A stretch of 64,000 bases of DNA, taken from positions 79,198,347 to 79,262,346 of the forward strand of contig NC_037089.1 of NCBI RefSeq assembly GCF_002994745.2, written 5' to 3'. Below the pieces are notes generated by a model. It was not told where the DNA came from, did not search any database, and saw only the letters and a list, made by a program, of their open reading frames with translations. Each line of letters starts with the position of its first letter. Position 1 is the stretch's first letter. The DNA is from Rosa chinensis (lineage: Eukaryota > Streptophyta > Magnoliopsida > Rosales > Rosaceae). Positions 1-13,319 of the stretch are shown here, piece after piece. Position numbers and translations under genes: made by a program.

Positions 1-741
1 TACAATCCAAGCTTATTTGAAAGATGCAAAGGAAAGATTGTTGCTAGCATCAAAGGCTGCAGACAAGATGGGCATTCCGATGGGTTTCAAAGTGGTGAGG
101 GGTGCTTATATGTCATGTGAAAGTAAAATAGCTTCTGCCTTGGGCTATGACTCTCCCATTCACAACAGCATTGAGGAGACACACGCGTGCTACAACGAGT
201 GTGCTTCTTACATGCTTGAGAGAATTGGAAATGGCTCCGGCGCTGTTGTTCTCGCAACCCATAATGTAGAATCTGGTATGGAATTGAAACACTTTCACAG
301 CACGTAGAAAATCCTCTCTAGAGTTTTGAGCTAATATGCCTGACATGAAATTTTAACGCATACAGGGAAACTGGCTGTGAAAAAAGCACATGAAATTGGG
401 ATCAGCAAGGTGCACCAGAAGCTCGAATTTGCTCAGCTGTACGGAATGGCAGAAGCACTTTCCTTTGGTCTGAAAGACGCAGGGTTTCAAGTCAGCAAGT
501 ATATGCCATTTGGACCTATAGAATTAGTGATGCCTTACCTTTTACGGAGGGCTGAAGAAAACCGAGGGCTTTTATCTGCTTCAACTCTAGACAGAAACCT
601 TACCAGGTAATAATTCAAGTTTAAGCAAACAACCTCTAAAATCCGTATCATAAAAACTTGATGTGATTCTAATGTGTACTCTGGTCTTTCTTTGCATACA
701 GGGAGGAGTTGAAAAGGAGACTCAAAGCAGCAATTTTCTAA
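1..741 (+). CDS. ProDH: Proline dehydrogenase, mitochondrial (3' part of gene)
   Basis: Last three exons of a FAD-dependent proline dehydrogenase, which oxidises proline to pyrroline-5-carboxylate at the inner mitochondrial membrane. The exons are 1-275 (entering from outside the window), 366-606 and 702-741, all joined by GT-AG introns with the frame kept. Recognisable family segments are KVVRGAYMSCE, LATHNVESG (split by the first intron), QKLEFAQLYGMAE and KYMPFGPIELVMPYLLRRAEEN, which belong to the C-terminal half of the barrel with substrate- and FAD-binding residues (YLLRRAEEN is the ProDH signature). The protein ends EELKRRLKAAIF followed by TAA. The start and transit peptide lie outside the window. 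A polyadenylation signal AATAAA lies at 957-962. Identity is clear from the motifs; which ProDH paralogue it is cannot be settled here. Confidence 0.93.
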
Positions 742-956
742 GGCAAAAACTAAAGGCTTTTGCACAACCAAGAAGCTTGGTGCTTCACCGCCAACATTGT
801 AAATTATCAGTAATTGTGGTGAAATGCACAGTTACTGGAATGAATAATGAAGATTTGTTAGTAGGAAAGTTGTGCTCTGTTTTCCCTATTACATTAGGGC
901 ATTCTGTAATCTAGGGCTGCAACAGGTCCCTACTCCCTACTTCCATGCTCTAAACG

Positions 957-962
957 AATAAA
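957..962 (+). terminator. Likely poly(A) signal of the proline dehydrogenase gene
   Basis: AATAAA about 215 bases after the ProDH stop codon, in T-rich 3' UTR-like sequence. Plant signals are loose, so the exact cleavage site is unknown. Confidence 0.5.
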
Positions 963-1540
963 AGTCCGTTTATGTTGCTTCCAAATCAGTACTGGACCAG
1001 TACTAGAAGGGTGTACAAACATGTGATATGCCTACTCTTTGAATGGAAGATAATGTCTTCATTACCCAGATAGGAACAGCTGAGGTGTGATTGACTAGGA
1101 GTCTACCAGGACTTGAATATTAAAACACATCCACAAGAATAGAGGCAAAAAGACATTAGGAGTTGCTTGTGCATGTCAACATCATAATATCATGTGCAAT
1201 ATGAGGCAGTGGGCTCACTATTTCTGACCAATGCCATACTCATTTTCTTAAAACTTCATCACATAAGATAACTTAAAGAAATCCATTTCCTCATGCTTGT
1301 ATATAAATATGATACAAATCAGTAGGATATCATAGTTTAGTGTGTGTATATATATATATATATATATAAAAGAAATAATGAACACATACAGCAGTGTGCT
1401 TATAAAAACACAAATACAGCAGCCTGGCAAAATATTCATTTTTTTCTCTTGCATCTTAAAGCATGCTAGTTTCCCATTTAGCCAACACGTTATATAATTT
1501 AAAATTAGTGGGTGTCAAAATCACAGGGTATTCCAACAAA

Positions 1541-1632
1541 GTAGGAGATTAGCATTTCTCTCAGTCATTATGCATGCTGACAAAAAGTAGGAGATTAGCA
1601 TTTCTCTCAGTCATTATGCATGCTGACAAAAA
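1541..1632. repeat. Perfect 46-bp tandem duplication
   Basis: Two head-to-tail copies, 1541-1586 and 1587-1632, starting GTAGGAGATTAGC and ending GCTGACAAAAA. They lie between the convergent 3' ends of ProDH and FTSHI3. The absence of visible differences suggests a recent slippage or unequal-exchange event. Confidence 0.9.
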
Positions 1633-1640
1633 TACAGTAG

Positions 1641-1840
1641 CACATCCCACTTGGAAAGTGACTTTCAACCAAAGGGAATCAAGCATTTTCTACATATAAT
1701 AATAATTAGAGTTTTGAATGCCTAGCACATCCCAATACGGGAACCAAGCATTACCACCAGCACATCCACTTGGAAAATGACTTTCAACCAAAGGAAATCG
1801 AGCATTTTCTATAAAATAATTAGAGTTTTGATTGCCTAAG
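1641..1840. repeat. Diverged ~85-bp direct duplication
   Basis: Segments 1641-1725 and 1761-1840 share CACATCC..ACTTGGAAA and a run ending TAGAGTTTTGAxTGCCTA, with scattered substitutions and small indels. Together with the preceding 46-bp repeat, this makes the 3' intergenic space (963-2053) largely duplicated DNA. I see no gene in it. Confidence 0.8.
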
Positions 1841-2053
1841 CAACTTTTGTAAAACACTATGCAAATCCAGCTAAATGCTAATGCAGCATTCACATGGATA
1901 CCAGAAAATTACCATTTTCCAATCATTTCACCAGATATATTTCTTCAGCAGATGATGACTGGTATAAATCAAAATTTCTTTCATCAAAAATTGAATAAGC
2001 TCAGTTATAATGTAATATGTGTGTAACTATCACTAAAAATGTAAGGTACATAC

Positions 2054-5000
2054 TCAGCTCAGAGTTTGGTATCCTAGTGGCCCTTGCGCTCCGTCTTGTC
2101 TTGTATTATTCTTTCCCGTCAGAGAAGGCATCCATGGGAAGAGTTTCCCGAGCTCGTTGCTTATTCTTGTAGGCCTAAGTCGCTTATCATTGATTCCAAA
2201 CTTTGCTCTTTCAATTGCTTCCATTACATCTTCTCTGGTAACGCTTTCACCACCTGTGGAAGTAATACATTGACATATTTTAGACATCGCAATTCCCTTT
2301 AGAAAGGTAGCAGTAGCATAAACATTGCATTAATCAGTAAGGCACAAATAAAACAATAAGGTCTGAAGAGGGAAGAGACAAGGGTGTTTTAGGCTCTCGA
2401 AGAACAGGTGTGAATAGCAGATAAATGAATCTCACTGAGAGAGACCAAAAATTAGAATGATGATCCTACTTTTGAAGTGAGAAGAAGGACCGCAATTTCA
2501 GAGGGGAAAAAAAAAACAGAGTGATACATGAAAGTAATACATTGACATATTTTAGACATCGCAATACATTGATACATGAAAAAAAAAACAGAGTGATACA
2601 TGAAAGTACAATATACTTCAACCTACCCCTACGAGCAGCAAGTAAAGCAGCTTCATTGACAATGTTTGCGAGATCAGCCCCCACAAAACCTGGTGTCAGA
2701 GAAGCAATGAGATCACTGATAAGATTAACATCTTCCTCCAACGGAACTCCTCTCAAATGTACAGCCAAGATCTTTCTCCTTCCATCTTCATCTGGTTCTC
2801 CTACAACTACTTTTCTTGAGAAGCGGCCTGGCCTACAAAGGGCTGGATCCAATACTTCAGGCCGATTAGTTGCTGCAACAACAACCACTTTCGAATCCGA
2901 CTCAAATCCATCCATTTCTGTCAGCAACTAAAGAAAAGACACAGTTTAGCCAAATTAGACTGTCAGATTACTATTTTATAATTGAGACTTGAGAATAGAA
3001 TATAAAAACCAAGGTTAAAAAGAAAACAGAGCAACGTTCGAATATCGAATGTGAAAGAATTATGATAAAGGTAAAAGAAATAAGCACGAAAAGTTGGAAA
3101 GGGTTTTAGTTTTTGTTTGTTTTGTGTGTGTGTGTGTGTGTGTGGGTGGGGGAGGGGTGTATCTCTAACTAAAGTAAAATAAAATAAAATAAAGGGTACT
3201 GAGCCAAAGAATTTTTGCAAGTACCACCATAATTTTTTCAATAGTTATATTGATCTAGTAATCTACAATCAAAATATATATGTTAATCAATTCAAGAAGA
3301 CATTAGGAATACAATAACATAATAGAGAAGTTGATATTGCTGGATAAGAATTATGCAAGGTGGGATGACAAAATTGGATACTTTTCTTTTAACATAAGTG
3401 GAAAGAACTGAATCTTAGATTACCTGATTCAGCGTTTGGTCACGCTCATCGTTGAAACTTCTACCACGCTTTGTTCCAACTGCATCAATCTCATCAATGA
3501 ATATGATTGAGGGTGAATTTTTTCTTGCCACATTAAATAGATCTCTGATGCGAGCTGCCCCTCTTCCGACAAACATCTCAACAAATTCACTGGCAGAAAC
3601 AGTGAAAAATGGTACACCTGCTTCTCCAGCCACTGCACGAGCAAGTAGTGTTTTCCCTGTTCCTGGAGGACCCACCAGCAGTACACCTCTAGGTAACTTT
3701 GCTCCTAGTTTGTTGTAGTTAATGGCTCCTTGCAAGCATAAAACTATCTACAAAACAAGAACTATGTCAACAAACACAAATGAAAGAAATAGAGTAAGAT
3801 GTGTATATACATAAAAATAAAAATATATGTGTGTGAGTGTGTGTTTGTGTGGTAACAAGAATCTTGTCACAAGATATACTCAGTGACCTTTAGTTGTAAA
3901 AACAACCTAAATACATCCCACTATCTGACAAAAGTGGCTACTTGTCTGGCAACCACATTTTATTAAAATGAGAAACATTCAGAGGATTATATTAACAGAA
4001 ACAGATATAAGCTGCAAGACATAGCACCATGCGTACAAAGGCTTGCTGCAAAGCCTAGGGAAATCTTCCCAGCACCTGATCTAGATAAAACTTTTGATTC
4101 ATGGTCTGCACCAACCTTTTTGCTTCTTAAAGAACACCTAGTTTCAATTAATGATTACTTCTGGCAAAAAGAAAGAAAGTGTGCTATGTGTAAAGGGTAC
4201 TTCTTATAGAGTAAAGAACCCAGTTGTGCACAGCATAAAAAATTTACCTAGCAACCTTATCTTAGCTCATTCATATCAATGGCAGGCTGAAATATGTAGA
4301 AGCTAGATTACACGTCTCTGGAAACTCCTGATTGCAGACCGATGATGTCCTTATACATGTATGGAAATTCATTGAACATAAACCTCAGGACAGAGGTGTG
4401 GGGGTGCAAATAATTGAATTTTTTTGTTGATTGCAGACCGTGATGTCCTTATACATGTATAGAAATTCATTGCCTCAGAAGGAAGGTGTGGGGGTGCAAA
4501 TAATTGAATTTCTTTGTTGTGTGGCTTTTGTAAACAAATGAAAAGATATTCTTGCTCCTTTTATGCAACAGTTATAGCACTCGCTCTAGAGTTTCGGAAA
4601 ATGCCATTATGTGTGAAATATTGCTTGAAGTAGTACAAAACTAGCTCTTTTTAGTCATCATTTGCATGAGTTTTTTTTCTTTTTTTTTGGCGGTGTTTCA
4701 ATCTCTCCAATATCCAAAAACTCCAACAACAAACAAAAGCTGCATTCTTTTGGCTTTGATTCAAGTTCTACCTCTTTACCTATGGATTGATTTAGATTGC
4801 CCTAGAATTTCTAACATTTATTGAGTGGTGATGGCAAAAGCTTTCTAGCTCTTATGGGGTGTATAACTGAAGCTGAAAGAATGAAAGATATCCACAGTTC
4901 CAAACCAAGAGAAATAAGGCTAATTATCAACTATATAAGCATGCTGGTAATGCTGGAAGTACTAACAAAGATAAATAAAGAATAACATGCAACAGAGTTT

Positions 5001-6136
5001 ATGTATTCAAGAGATTAGATGATTACCTCCATAAGCTCTAATTTGGCAGCGTCAACTCCCTCAACATCGTCAAACCCAACCAACTGATTATCAGGTCGCC
5101 GCTTTTTAGCTGGGCTACTAGCAGCAGAAAGTTGACGATAAAGAAGCCACATCAATGGCATCAAAGGAATCCACAGAGATATTATCGTTATCAAAGTAGT
5201 CCTCATTGACATCAACACTGATTGAGGAGCTGAGCCATATGTAATCCCTTTTTCTCTCATCAAACTAAGAAGAAATTTCTCATCATGATCTACTTTTCTG
5301 GTGGAAAACTGCCATTCAGGGGCTGAAGATCGAGTCACTGATAATTTCTTCAATTTATTACGGTTCAATGCTTGACCGGATAGTTGACCATCATCACTTG
5401 CAACCTCATTGGCCACATTCTCAATTTGATCACTCGGTAATTCTTCATTAGACGACCGAGTACTCCCAACAATGGGAGAGTGTGTGTTATAATATATCCT
5501 CCGAGATCCCTCCTCGAGAAGAACTTTCGAAACAGACTCATTCCGTATGCTTGTAACCAATTCTGAATACGGAACCATTTTTGGAGACGGGATTGCTGTT
5601 AACCTTAAAAACAGATAGCACATTCCCAATGCTACCGAAACCGAAGTAAAAAGAGTAACTTTTCTTTTATTATTTCTCAAGAAGATCGCAACATCAATCA
5701 ATATCGACCGGATTGAAACTCTTCTCAATCTTAAAGCTAATAACCGCACCCTCGGACGCAATCTTAATGAAAACCTCTTCCTCACATTACTGCCACCCTT
5801 TTTCCCCAAATTGATCTGCTTATTTGCACTGTTCTCATTTGTCAGTGGCCCAATTTTGCTGTAACAACGCAACCCATATTTTGATTTATCACCATAATTA
5901 CTATATCTCTGTAAATGAGCTCCACTTTTTCGACCACTAAGTGACCAAAACTCACTGTTCCAGACCAACCCATGATGAAAGTTGCAATCTTTATCAAATC
6001 TTAGAGAACTAAAAGCAAATGAATCACAACAAAAGTCTCTGAATCTCCCTAAAGACTTAGGCTTTCCACCATAAACTCCCAGATTATTATGAACAGGGAG
6101 AAACCCAGTATTGCAAACAACAGAAAAGCAAGCCAT
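2054..6136 (-). CDS. FTSHI3: FtsH-like AAA ATPase without the zinc-protease domain, chloroplastic
   Basis: Four exons read on the minus strand: 6136-5027, 3747-3424, 2927-2627 and 2253-2054. Joined they give 645 codons (644 aa), and all splice sites are GT-AG and frame-consistent. The N terminus looks like a plastid transit peptide. Two membrane segments fall near residues 161-180 and 313-333. The AAA module follows, with Walker A GPPGTGKT at about 396-403, Walker B IIFIDEID at about 451-458 and the second region of homology [18 protein letters not shown]. The protein ends about 70 residues after the AAA lid (ending GPLGYQTLS), so the M41 peptidase domain and its HExxH site are absent. That length and ending match Arabidopsis FTSHI3, a 'presumed inactive' FtsH-like protein of the plastid envelope. 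The role is probably as an ATP-driven membrane chaperone or motor component, which is inference. Confidence 0.88.
2260..2610. repeat. Duplicated segments in intron 3 of FTSHI3
   Basis: The intron holds AGTAATACATTGACATATTT followed by TAGACATCGCAAT twice (about 2261-2293 and 2532-2564). GAGTGATACATGAAAGTA also occurs twice (about 2519 and 2591). The first copy overlaps the acceptor-side end of the intron, next to exon 4. It is a local duplication without coding potential. Confidence 0.75.
4331..4520. repeat. ~95-bp tandem duplication in intron 1 of FTSHI3
   Basis: Segments 4331-4429 and 4430-4520 both begin ATTGCAGACCG, contain TGATGTCCTTATACATGTAT and end in GGTGTGGGGGTGCAAATAATTG. They differ by substitutions and one ~10-base gap. 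The long intron (3748-5026) otherwise holds nothing I can identify. Confidence 0.85.
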
Positions 6137-8082
6137 GTTTGTACCTCTATCACAATACCAATCTATCTATTCAGACATAATACCAATTATACCCACTAAC
6201 TGTACAAGCACCATTGCCAGAACACTAGTACAGAAATGAGAAATCACATAAAGATGTGGAATTTGATAAGAGAAAAGAAAAGAAAAACCCAGAATGAGGG
6301 AATGGAACCTGGAACTGGTGTTTCACCATTGAAACCTGAAGGGGGTTGCAATTGAAACCTGAAGGTCCATGGATACAAAGACGGTTACAATTGAATGAGA
6401 AATTATCTACACCTTCCGGATTTTTATTTTTGGGCCAGTTGAATATAAGAGATATCCACGTGTTATGCGGTGGATGGGTCGTTCTGTTTCTTGGCTGTGG
6501 TTGTGACGGCAGAAGAGTTTTCTCCAACACTTGGACCAGACTATGTAGCATTTGGATGGGCATGGTTTGGGTCACTTTGGGCCAACACCTCTTTAGAAGC
6601 GGGCTGGGAAGGATTCCGACTGAGGTCCACGAGACTACGAGAGTATCTCAATAAAGTCAGATTAATCTTTCGTCATCGGCGCATAAACTTGCTGGCCACA
6701 GAGTTGAAACTCTAACTTTAGACATGCAAATTCTATACTAGGCAGCTTTACCAACCTTACCACACTAGGTGATTAAATTATTTTATTTTATCAAATTAAC
6801 AACTCATATACAACAATCACAAATCGAACTCACGAACTCACACTTATAAATATTAGACTTATGTCACTAGACCAAATGGTACCGGGCAAAGTTCTTGATC
6901 GGTTTTTTTTTTTTTTTTTCCATTTACCCCATATCTAAACAACGACGCAATGAGCGATGTCGTCCTTTGAATAACCAACGACGCGTACTGTTCTATTCGG
7001 GAGCTGAAGCCTTCAGCCTGAAACTACTTCGGGTGCGGTTTCGTCAATTCGTTCCGATATTTTAGCAAAACGGCGCCGTTCTCCCCCTCCTCTTCTGTTC
7101 GTTGATTCCCATCGCACTGAGGACGAAGCACTTTAACCTCTTACCACGCGTAAAACCTCCATTTGGTTTCCGTGAACGATTCCAACTACCATTCGTAGGC
7201 CCTCCTCTGTCGCAATCTAATTCAGGATTGCAGAATTTCCAGAGCAATCTTATCTCACATTATCGAATCCCAGGACCAAAACGGACAACAACCCATCATT
7301 CGTCGACTCAAATTCTGCAAAACCCAGGTTGGTTTTCGTTTTTTTTTCACTTGGGTTTTCATTTTCGCCTCAAAAGACTGAGACTTTAGATTAATGGTGG
7401 TTGATTTTCTGCTAAAGATTAGTTTTTTTTTATTGTGGTAAATTGTGGGTGTGTGATGTTGAGGATGGTTGATGTTCTGGTTATTGGGTTTGTGATTGTG
7501 ATTGTGCAAATAGAGATTGGTTGTGTTTGGATTGTATGCCAAATGGGTTTAGAGGAAAGTTTGTGTGATTCTTTCTGTTTTGTTCTATTGTGGTATAATC
7601 GGTTGAGCATCTTGTTAGGTATATTTTTTTGGATAGTTTCTACTTATTTCCGATTTGATGTCTATATCCATTGTTGGGATACTAGCTGTATTACTCATTT
7701 TTAAAAAGCTATGACCTTGTCTTCCATCATATTCATTGACTTATAGAAGCTGTCCAGTATATGTGTCGAAAGATTGTTTGCGTTCGATATTTTCATAATC
7801 TTTGTAATGCCATTTCGACAGCAATTGATTGCTGTCATGTTGAATGGCTACTACAAATTTTCATTGATCTGCTTGGATTTTGCAAATTGTGTGTTTCTGG
7901 AAGTGGCTTTTGTTTGATTACTTGATATTGTGGTCAATTTGTGAAGGGAAACAGTATCATCTTTCTTTCCTCTCACTTCTTTCAGATTTAGCTGTCTTAA
8001 GTGATCGTGGAGATCGGTAAAGGAAGAAAATTTTTGTTTCATTTGACAATGTTGCATGTAAGAGTTTATTTGTGATCGTGGA
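6137..8082. other. Divergent intergenic region and leader of the TBC gene
   Basis: This is the shared upstream region of FTSHI3 (-) and the TBC gene (+). No convincing coding sequence is present; the short reading frames have no recognisable composition. GC-richer sequence around 7060-7325 resembles a 5' leader. A donor-like AAACCCAG|GTTGG at about 7327 and an acceptor-like TTTCAG at about 7985 suggest a leader intron ending 97 bases before the TBC start codon (inference). A T-run lies at 6902-6920. Confidence 0.5.
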
Positions 8083-11013
8083 ATGGAAAAGAAACGAACA
8101 GATGACAGTGAGCTGGGTCCAGTTCCTCCACTGAGATTGGACAGATTTGGGTTTTTGAAGCAGGAACCATCTCCTAACGGCTTACCCAAGGGCAGGTCAG
8201 CCTTTGAATTCGAGAGGTAAGCCTTTCTTTTTCTCAATTTAGCATGTCAAGCTTTAATGCTTGGACAAACTAACAATCCACTTAATGGATTTAGGACATG
8301 AGCAAATTAATATTTCATCAATGCTATTTAAAATAGTGCTATGATTATTTACTGCAACTATTTAACTTTTTCAGGGAGGAAAGGAGGGTTAGGAAATGGA
8401 GGAAGATGATTGGAGTTGGAGGCAGTGATTGGAAATATTATCTTAGGAGAAAACCTCATGTTGTCAAAAGGAGAATAAGAAAAGGAATTCCTGATTGTTT
8501 AAGAGGTCTGGTATGGCAGTTGATCTCTGGAAGTCGGGATCTTTTGTTGATGAACCCTGGTGTTTATGAGGTACACTATTCTTGGTTTCTTATAATCAAC
8601 AAACATGACACGTTATCTCTGAGCTTTCTTAACAAGCTGTTTTGGAGAAGAAACATACCTCCTGTATTTTCCTTTTAAATGAGTTTTGAACCCAGCTCTC
8701 AAAGCTTTCTCCTAGGTGAACAGCAGTTAGATAATCACATGTACTTTCAGAATTGAATTTGTTTGCTTAAAATATTAAACTGCTGTTATCCAGGTGCACG
8801 CCTGATTCTGGTACTTGAAAATGCACGGAAATCTAATCTAACCAAACTGGTGTTGTAGCAAATTCAATCAAGTTACCCTGCTTAGTAGCCGTATTTTTTA
8901 TTTTATGAGCTTCAACGTGCCACTCATTGACATGTTTTCTGTTGACCAGGGCTGAAAAGTAAATCCAAAGTCAGTGTTCAAGCATTAGGCTTATGTCAAA
9001 GACTCTCAGGCTCAATTATAAACATTAGGCTTATTGCTATGAAGCTTACCCTTTATCACTAGCCAAACCTCCATTTTTCAAAACAAAAAGAAAAAAGAAA
9101 AAGAAAGAAGCCAAAACCCTAACTTCCAATGAAAGAACAATGATGGCGTCAGTTGAATCAAGTTGAGTGCTGTATACCTGAGCTAGGTTCTTGTTGGCTG
9201 AATTTGAAGGTATCACTTTTGAGTCTTTGGTTGTTAAAGAGGATAATTAGGTCTTAGGTTGGTCGAGGTGGTGGCTGGATCCTTGAAACTACTGTTCCTA
9301 TTTGTGATTATTCTTTTCACATCCTCAATTGATATTACATCTCATACTCTTTTTTCTTTGTGCATCCACACCCATAGTGTTAAACTAAAATGCTGTATGG
9401 TTGTTGCAGCAATTGGTAATTTATGAGACATCAGCTTCAGAGCTGGATATAATTCGAGATATATCGCGTACCTTCCCTTCACATGTTTTCTTCCAGCAGA
9501 GACATGGTCCTGGTCAGAGGTCTCTCTACAATGTTTTGAAGGCATACTCTGTCTTTGACAGAGATGTTGGATATGTTCAGGTTTGACAATTTCTGTCTGT
9601 TCACTCTCGTGCGTAGTTTATGTCACACTGGATAATTTTAAATGGTTAAAAGAATGCAGGGAATGGGGTTTCTGGCTGGTCTATTACTTCTTTATATGAG
9701 CGAGGAGGATGCATTTTGGTTATTGGTCGCATTACTCAAAGGAGCAGTCCATGCACCAATGGAAGGATTATATCAGGTAGCCCATCTGCTATGAGAAAAT
9801 CTTCATCTTATCTTTTGGGTTGTTGAACTTGTTAAGTGCGAGACCCCCTTCACTTAACTAAATGAAGAGTGTTTGCCACCACTTTGGTCTGTCCATTCTA
9901 AGAGAGAGGAAAAAGAAATCCATCATTGGATAAATTAACCTTATCACACTCTGCATTTTCGTGGTCTCATTGTGATACGATGTTTTTGTTTTCGTCTGTG
10001 CATGCCCTACATCTGTTTGGGGTTTGAGTAGTTGTTGAAATTGATTATTATCTAAGATTGTTCAGTTATCAAAGCCTGGTTTATTTTTCTTCACTAGAAA
10101 AACATGGAAATGGCTCCAGTATACTGAAAATTGTTAGTTTATGCTTGTCATGTAGGTAGGTCTACCACTGGTACAACAATACCTTTTCCAGTTTGACCAG
10201 TTGGTAAGGGAGCAGTTGCCAAAGCTCGGAGAGCATTTTACCCAAGAAATGATAAATCCCAGCATGTATGCAAGCCAGTGGTTCATTACAGTTTTTTCTT
10301 ATTCTTTTCCTTTCCATTTGGCTCTTCGAATTTGGGATGTCTTTCTCTATGAGGTTAGTGATGTTTGTGTTATACCTCTGTTCGGAAGTATTATTTTTCT
10401 TTGGAGTCTAATGTGAATCTATTTGTATTTTTTTTTTCCAGGGTGTTAAAATCGTTTTTAAAGTTGGTTTGGCCCTATTAAAATATTGCCACGACGACTT
10501 GGTGAGTATATGACAAATCCTTCTGCTCTATGTTGATAACTAGAATAATGTCACATCATCGATGTTTTATTTTGTTTCTTTTGGACAGGTAAAATTACCC
10601 TTCGAGAAACTTATCCATGCTTTGCGTAACTTCCCCGAGGATGCAATGGACCCTGACACGTTACTTCCAATGGCTTACTCTATCAAGGTTTTTCTCTCCT
10701 GCACTGTTTTAATACATTTGATGCAATTTGTTGCTGTGATACCTCATAAAGTTCATGACACTTCTTAAAGAAACTGTATAAAGTAGTAGGTTGAATACTT
10801 TGATTTGTTTTGCAATTGCATGTTTTCCTTTGTATCGATTTGTTGTTTCTGACTTTGTTTTATACTTTTATACCGTCATAAAGTTTCCTAATCCTTGTTT
10901 GTATATGTTTTGATGATCATTAGGTATCCAAGTGCTTGGAGGAATTGAAACAGCAGTATGATAAGAAGAATGGGAAGAACCTTAAGCCTACAGAGGATGA
11001 GAAACCGGCTTAA
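8083..11013 (+). CDS. TBC-domain Rab GTPase-activating protein
   Basis: Eight exons: 8083-8216, 8375-8570, 9410-9580, 9660-9776, 10156-10353, 10442-10501, 10589-10687 and 10924-11013. They total 1065 nt, giving a 354-aa protein, with GT-AG sites and an open frame throughout. The TBC domain fills most of the protein. It shows the R-x3-P-x2-L-R-G-x2-W motif at residues 80-92 (RKGIPDCLRGLVW), the IxxDxxR arginine finger at 124-130 (IIRDISR) and the YxQ glutamine finger at 165-167 (GYVQG), which spans the exon 3/4 junction. Both catalytic fingers are intact, so it should stimulate GTP hydrolysis by a Rab GTPase in vesicle traffic. The C-terminal tail is lysine-rich. The start was chosen as the first ATG before a frame that runs into the conserved domain. 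The Rab partner cannot be read from the sequence. Confidence 0.9.
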
Positions 11014-13319
11014 GGAAGGTTGTTCTCATCCCAGGGGAGTTAGGGCAGCTCATAATTCTTCATTCTTCTGTAGGAACTGTAGAGTCCAATTTATCTAGGG
11101 CAGATATTGTATAAAGAAATTAACAATGTCATTAAAATTTGTCGGATAGCTTCTTTTAAGTCCAAGGTTATGAACTGGCAGAACTGCTGCCCTATTCTTG
11201 TAACAACCTCACTTCCTCACATTTAGATTCGAACAAATTATCTCGTGGAGTTGGGGATTTCATGTTTGATGGTCCTCGGTCCTCCTCTTGTCAGTTGCTT
11301 ATGACGATCAATGTCCGAGCTAGGTCCGTCTGGTTGTAGTGGAAGAAGAATGAAGTTGCCATAGTTGATAGTTCTGATGTACATGAGGCCTCAAGTCCTA
11401 CTCACATCTTAACCTGTGAGTTTATGGGTGCCGTCCTTCGAATATAGTTATGAGTATCAAGTATAGGTTTGAATTTCTTGGTGCTTTCATTCAGAACACT
11501 CCTCTGCTTAGTACATATTCACGTCTTATGAAAATGAAAGGACACTGAAAGGACTAAATTCTCAAGTATGGATTCCAGATATGAAAATGTAAAATCAAGG
11601 TCGATTCTCAGATGCGGATTTAAGATGGGGAATATATGAAATCTCATTGAAATTGAAAGTATGCAACTTGATATATTTTATGGTCCCCTAACAATCACAC
11701 CTTTCCACTCAAGTCCAATATGCTAATAAATAATAAATCTCTTTCATTTTCTTGACAAAAGTTTGATTTATGTTCCAAGTTACAACTAGTATGCATGCTA
11801 AACGGTTGTAAGTAACCGAGCGTACTTCATACTTTTTCCTAGACGGACCAAAATAAGCAACAATACACAGCAGCACAGTTACTTGATTAAAAAGATCACG
11901 CAAATTGACATGCATTCTGTGTTTATGCACTGAATCCTTTTCCGACTATTAATGTACTAAACAACACATAGTTATATGCAACTGATGACATTTAATTCTT
12001 CTAAACGGACCAAATAGTCATGAAAATTGAAAGTTACTTAACCAAGAAGATCACGCAAATGGATATACATGCGTTTTGTGCTTTGGCCCTAAAGAGGTTG
12101 CCTTGTGCGTTGTCAATGCCTTCAGTTTTGTGTCCAAACGTTTCATGTCCTCAAACCCGAAACGGCCCTTTACTAGCTAACTATGGCTCTTCCAAGAACC
12201 ACACAAATGTCTCACATGAAATGCAGGCACCTAAATAAAGGCCTTTAAACCTGCTCATACGTTTCTTTCTTGGTATTTTTGGCTTTTAACTAATCTTTAA
12301 TTAGACCATTGCTAAACTCCTCTGCCTTTATTGTTGGAAGATATTAGAAAGCTGACCGTTATTGGCCACTATCTATTGCCTCAAAATTGGGTGGCTCGCT
12401 ATAGCAAGAGCCTCCCTAAGATCATTAAAAAGCACTAAAAATTAGTAAAGTCAAGGTGTCTTTATTTATTTCACAATTAGAAATATTGAAAATGTATAGT
12501 GCCAAACAATTTTGCACTCATATAATTTGAGTAATTTCATTGAAAAATGAATGTACATTTACAATTCAAATCATTATAGAATATATTGTTTTACTGACAT
12601 TATTTCTTAAATTCTGTATTTGATCTGATATCTTGAGTCCTCCTAAATTTTATCAATTTACTGTAAAATTTCATTTAAATTGATATTTCATTCTAGTAAT
12701 ATTTTTGAAATGAAAATGTTGATATCAGATTAGCCAAATCAAATAAAAATGATTTCCCAATCATAAAGGCATCAAAAATAGTCATTACCTAAGTAAGCTC
12801 TCACGCACATACTGATCATAGCACAAGCCCGACTATTGCTACTTCGTATATCCGAAACGGAAAGCGTACACAAGATAAAAATACATACTCAAAAATCAAA
12901 ATACAGATCCAGTACAATACGTGTATTCTATGTTGTATTGTACAAAAATACTATATATAGCAATTTCATTTGCAAGAAGACATAAAAGAAAGAGCGAATA
13001 TTGTGATGTGGGCCAGTGCCATGCAAGACGAGCGTGGAATGGATCGAGAAGAAGGCAAAATGACAAAAAAGGCCAGCTCACAGCATCAGACTGGTCCCCT
13101 CTATATTAATCTATATCCTCCTTTAATTGATGCCACACTCACCCAAACCACATATTCTTATCGTACTGCCACGTGTACCGCCTATTCTTCTACCACCCGC
13201 ACCCGATAATACCCCTCCCAATCTCAAGGAAAATTATAACATAATCTTAAATTATGATACACGTGGAGGTTCAAGATGATTGTTCTTATTTTTTATTAGT
13301 CTCTTAATCTATACTATTA
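11014..13319. other. Intergenic region, TBC 3' UTR to foldback element
   Basis: The TBC 3' UTR probably extends to about 11150. After that the DNA is AT-rich and without gene signals. A diverged direct duplication is visible: about 11842-11925 and 12003-12082 share ACGGACCAAAATA, AGTTACTT and AAGATCACGCAAAT. The reading frames here, for example 12020-12238, show no family resemblance. Confidence 0.6.

Noticed and set aside
2521..3718. Plus-strand frames opposite FTSHI3 exons
   Set aside because: Shadow frames of the minus-strand AAA exons.
6346..6715. Two overlapping frames between FTSHI3 and the TBC gene
   Set aside because: No motif, no neighbouring exon logic, and they overlap the likely FTSHI3 upstream region.
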